Assembly: GCF_963511525.1 (NCBI RefSeq)
Contig: NZ_CAUPIY010000006.1
Span: 1 to 64,000, forward strand
Source of the DNA: Mobiluncus sp963511525
GTDB lineage: Bacteria > Actinomycetota > Actinomycetes > Actinomycetales > Actinomycetaceae
Reading direction: 5' to 3'
DNA: 64,000 nt
Part shown: positions 61,533 through 64,000 of the stretch, piece by piece
How the letters are laid out: the number at the start of each line of letters is the position of its first letter
How positions within the stretch are numbered: position 1 is the first letter of the stretch
Notes under the pieces: model-generated
Database searches by the model: none
Seen by the model: the letters and a program-made list of their open reading frames with translations, nothing else
Told to the model about the DNA's origin: nothing
Program-made: the position numbers and the translations under genes

Positions 61533-62860
61533 TACTGGTTACCTCCCGCAGTATTCGGGGATTCTTCGGTTGACGTGGTTGTCTCAGGTGTTGGCGTTGT
61601 TGGGGTCGGGGTCACAAGCTTCGGTGCGGGCTTTTTCGTTTCCTTCACCATTCCGGTGTCCCGCCACGACGCAATCAGCTCCCGGGCCTCCTCACGACTC
61701 CGCAGAGAAATGCTCTTTTCCAGGCGCTGCTGGATGACGGGAGCCAAATCGGAATCACGTAGCCCCATCCCTTCGACAGGGTGATACAAATCCCACGAGC
61801 CGATGGATTGGTCAATCCCCCTAAACAGTGTCACTTCGCCCCGATTCACCCCCAGAAAGTACTGTTTTTGGGTCCAGCCATAGGAAAACCAGGCTCCGAG
61901 CCCCAAACCCGCCAAAATCACCAGCGTCAAAAATATGCCGATGAACCAGCCCCGCCGGGACATCTTGCGGGGATCTTTCGGGGTACGGGTGGCAAATTCA
62001 TCCTGCTCCAGAGGTTTCCCGCGGCGCAGCATCGCAGCTTTCTCAGCGGGGGTGGCTTCGCTGATACTGGCTCCGGCGGGCCGAATGGAGGCGGCCCCCA
62101 CGATCTGTGGGGCGGTAGCGGTCAGTTCCTCATCGGAATCCACCACATCGGCAATCACGCAGGTCACGTTGTCGGGGGCGCCGCTTTTCAGCGCCAAACC
62201 CACCAGGTCTTCGCAGCAGCTCTCCGGCGTTTGGCCCTCGGTGAGTACGGTGGCGATGGTTTCGGCGGAAACCACTCCGCTCAACCCGTCCGAACACAGC
62301 AACCAGCGATCCCCCACCACGGCCGCACGCACGGACTCGTCCAAAGTCACGTCGCCTTGTGAATCCCCCAACACCCGCAACAACACGGAACGTTTCGGGT
62401 GGTGCGCGGCCTCCTCCGGGGTCAGCTCTCCAGATTCCACCAGGTACTGCACAAAAGAATGGTCTTTCGTCACCTGGGTCAACTCACCGTCCCGCAACAG
62501 GTAGGCTCGAGAGTCACCCACGTGAACCATCGCCATCTTGTTTCCAGACCGTAAAATTGCCACACAAGTGGTACCCAGACCCTGCAACTCCTCGTGGCTG
62601 CCCGACAGCTCCACCAAATCTCGGTGAGCCTCCCCAATGGCATCACGCAGCAGGTTCAACAAGTCGTCAGCAGCGTGGGAATCTGCGTCCAGCGGAGCCA
62701 AATGCGCCACCGCCACCGAGGAAGCAATGTCGCCTCCGGCGGGACCGCCCATTCCGTCAGCCAGCACCAACAGATGCGGCCCGGCATAGCCGGAATCCTG
62801 GTTATTTTTGCGAACCAAGCCGACGTGAGAACGAGCCGCATAACGCAGTTGGATTGACAT
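61532..62860 (-). CDS. pstP: PP2C-type serine/threonine phosphatase PstP
   Basis: A 442-residue protein phosphatase that reverses PknA/PknB. Residues 1-~240 form the PP2C domain: KNNQDS, LADGMGGPAGG, VHVGDSRAYLL, LLCSDGLSG and APDNVTCVI, giving the metal-binding aspartates. A juxtamembrane linker, a membrane helix (~315-337) and an outside domain with a Thr/Pro tail follow. ATG 62860 overlaps the fhaB stop by one base; 42 in-frame codons upstream belong to fhaB sequence and are not used. Confidence 0.95.
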   Translation of the reverse strand: MSIQLRYAARSHVGLVRKNNQDSGYAGPHLLVLADGMGGPAGGDIASSVAVAHLAPLDADSHAADDLLNLLRDAIGEAHRDLVELSGSHEELQGLGTTCVAILRSGNKMAMVHVGDSRAYLLRDGELTQVTKDHSFVQYLVESGELTPEEAAHHPKRSVLLRVLGDSQGDVTLDESVRAAVVGDRWLLCSDGLSGVVSAETIATVLTEGQTPESCCEDLVGLALKSGAPDNVTCVIADVVDSDEELTATAPQIVGAASIRPAGASISEATPAEKAAMLRRGKPLEQDEFATRTPKDPRKMSRRGWFIGIFLTLVILAGLGLGAWFSYGWTQKQYFLGVNRGEVTLFRGIDQSIGSWDLYHPVEGMGLRDSDLAPVIQQRLEKSISLRSREEARELIASWRDTGMVKETKKPAPKLVTPTPTTPTPETTTSTEESPNTAGGNQ

Positions 62861-63324
62861 CAGCGCAGCTCCACTATGGTTTGCCCGAAGCGAACCGGGG
62901 TGTGTGCGCTGAGCGGGGTCGGGGAAGTAATCCGCACTCCTCCCACGACAGTCCCGTTGGTTGAGCCCAAATCCTCCACGAACCACTGGCCGTCTTGCGG
63001 ATAAATCCGGGCATGTTGAGCCGAAGCGTAGTCGTCATCCAGCACCAAAGTTGAGGTCGGGGCGCGTCCCACGATGACCGGCCTGTCGGTGAGCTGCAGG
63101 GAAGACCCCGTCAATGGCCCCTCGGTAACCAAAAGCGTGGACACCTGGGCGTCACGCTTCCGCTGTTTACGGCCTTTGGTGGGTTTTGCTGATTTAGCCT
63201 GGTCACGCCGTGTAACGACCGTACCATAGATATCACGGCTCAAAACCAGGATGGAACCTCCCACCAGGAGCCACAGCAGCACCAGGTATCCCAGGCGCAG
63301 TAAAGAAAAACTTAGTTCGTTCAA
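62860..63324 (-). CDS. fhaB: FHA domain protein FhaB
   Basis: A 154-residue protein with an N-terminal membrane helix (~8-29) and a C-terminal FHA domain: VIVGRAPTSTLVLDD (phosphothreonine-binding Arg/Ser), SAQHARIY and EDLGSTNGTVV. FhaB (FipA-like) binds phosphorylated partners and links kinases to division and wall synthesis. Start TTG 63324 follows AGGGG. The gene is 16 bases after fhaA. Confidence 0.93.
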   Translation of the reverse strand: MNELSFSLLRLGYLVLLWLLVGGSILVLSRDIYGTVVTRRDQAKSAKPTKGRKQRKRDAQVSTLLVTEGPLTGSSLQLTDRPVIVGRAPTSTLVLDDDYASAQHARIYPQDGQWFVEDLGSTNGTVVGGVRITSPTPLSAHTPVRFGQTIVELR

Positions 63325-63340
63325 CAGCTCGCCCCTAGCC

Positions 63341-64000
63341 TCACGATACTCGGGGTGGGGCGGCTTGGCGCCAGAAAATCATCTTGATGCGACCTGCCGT
63401 CACCACGTTGCGATCTAAGAGAGTAGCTTCGTTGACGCGGTTGCCTTCCACAAAAGTTCCGTTCGTGGACCCCAAATCGCGCAGCACGTAGTTGGTACCG
63501 ACCTGGACAATTTCAAAATGCTGATGGGACACCCCGGAATCGCTCAGGGCAATGTCCACGTTGCGTCCCCGTCCTACCACGGTACGCTCTCCCACCAGCA
63601 GGTAAGTCTGTCCCCCGACCACTTCCAACAGGGGTTTTTGTTCATGCTTGGCTAAAAGTTCGGATTCCTGCGGCGTGACCGTGCCGCCGGGATTCGCCGA
63701 GACCCCAGGAGCCGCGGATTCCACAGGTTTCCATTCCAGGTCCTCACTAGCGAGAGTCTGTGGCGGAGCCGGGTGCGGTTCGGGTTGGGAGGGCGGTGTT
63801 ACCGGCTGAGCTGGGGTTCCGGGTTCCACACCGGAAACCGGACGGGCCCCGGATACGGAACGAGCCTTAACTTCCAGGCGGTGCTGTTCGGGGTTCAGCG
63901 GGGTAAATTCGACATAAACCGAACCGGTCAAGGAATAATTTTGCTCAGTCGCGTAGGCGTTGGCATCACGCACAAACTCTTGCAGCAGGGCTTCCTTACC
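63341..64000 (-). CDS. fhaA: FHA domain protein FhaA, 5' end outside the window
   Basis: The C-terminal 219 codons are present: the end of an N-terminal DUF3662-like domain (LLQEFVRDANAYA...), a Pro-rich linker, and an FHA domain with VVGRGRNVDIALSDSGVSHQHFEI and RDLGSTNGTFVEGNRV. The frame remains open to base 64000, so the start lies beyond. In mycobacteria FhaA is a PknB substrate that binds the MviN flippase and regulates PASTA-kinase signalling. Confidence 0.93.
   Translation of the reverse strand, partial: GKEALLQEFVRDANAYATEQNYSLTGSVYVEFTPLNPEQHRLEVKARSVSGARPVSGVEPGTPAQPVTPPSQPEPHPAPPQTLASEDLEWKPVESAAPGVSANPGGTVTPQESELLAKHEQKPLLEVVGGQTYLLVGERTVVGRGRNVDIALSDSGVSHQHFEIVQVGTNYVLRDLGSTNGTFVEGNRVNEATLLDRNVVTAGRIKMIFWRQAAPPRVS

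Overview
The window is a stretch of a moderately high-GC actinobacterial chromosome. It has the actinobacterial order fhaA-fhaB-pstP-rodA-pbpA-pknA-pknB, a crgA/cyclophilin/rhomboid/class E sortase group, tRNA-Ile/tRNA-Ala, a small SRP RNA and the dnaX-recR and lysC-asd pairs. Together with giant thioester/T-Q-ester surface proteins, this points to Actinomycetaceae, most likely Mobiluncus or a close relative. The genus is inferred from gene content and style, not from a database match.

Region 1 (1-2688): tRNA-Ala and tRNA-Ile on the minus strand, each followed by a terminator; a solo ribbon-helix-helix protein gene flanked by two ~125-bp direct repeats; a YbaK/ProX-type tRNA editing protein; a 61-residue secreted peptide gene; and a 745-bp upstream region without genes. 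Region 2 (2689-17778): one gene for a ~5030-residue cell-wall-anchored adhesin. It has a signal peptide, a thioester domain, about eleven DUF5979-like modules, about fifteen to seventeen T-Q ester (VaFE) modules, a proline-rich wall segment and an LARTG sorting signal. Region 3 (17779-23404): rhomboid protease, cyclophilin, a CwsA-like membrane protein, CrgA, a class E sortase with its usual small membrane partner, and GalE. A strongly palindromic ~145-bp non-coding element lies at 20125-20270.

Region 4 (23671-31022): a MacB/FtsX-type ABC exporter, a tiny gene for a 27-residue hydrophobic amphipathic peptide, a sulfide:quinone-oxidoreductase-like flavoprotein with a 65-residue partner, an unrecognised 270-residue protein and the SRP RNA (ffs). 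Region 5 (31208-46370): a complete Tad/Flp pilus locus (CpaB, TadZ, two TadE-like pseudopilins, TadA, TadB, TadC, Flp, TadG-like, prepilin peptidase). It carries its own histidine kinase/response regulator, a 504-residue protein that begins as an Flp pilin and continues into a large unknown domain, two lipoproteins (one with an OmpA-type domain), a DUF192 protein and a small membrane protein. The locus sits between ffs and dnaX.

Region 6 (46422-55201): dnaX-recR, lysC-asd (with an internal start for the aspartokinase beta chain), an unusual thioredoxin, and two unrecognised single-pass membrane proteins, one with a 42-bp tandem repeat. Region 7 (55267-64000, minus strand): pknB-pknA-pbpA-rodA-pstP-fhaB-fhaA, overlapping or almost overlapping genes for growth and division control; fhaA runs off the window end.

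Taken together the window is rich in surface biology. The class E sortase probably attaches the LARTG-bearing adhesin; the Tad pilus and its Flp-fusion protein form a second adhesive device; and the Ser/Thr kinase cluster, CrgA, RodA and PbpA control the wall to which these are attached.
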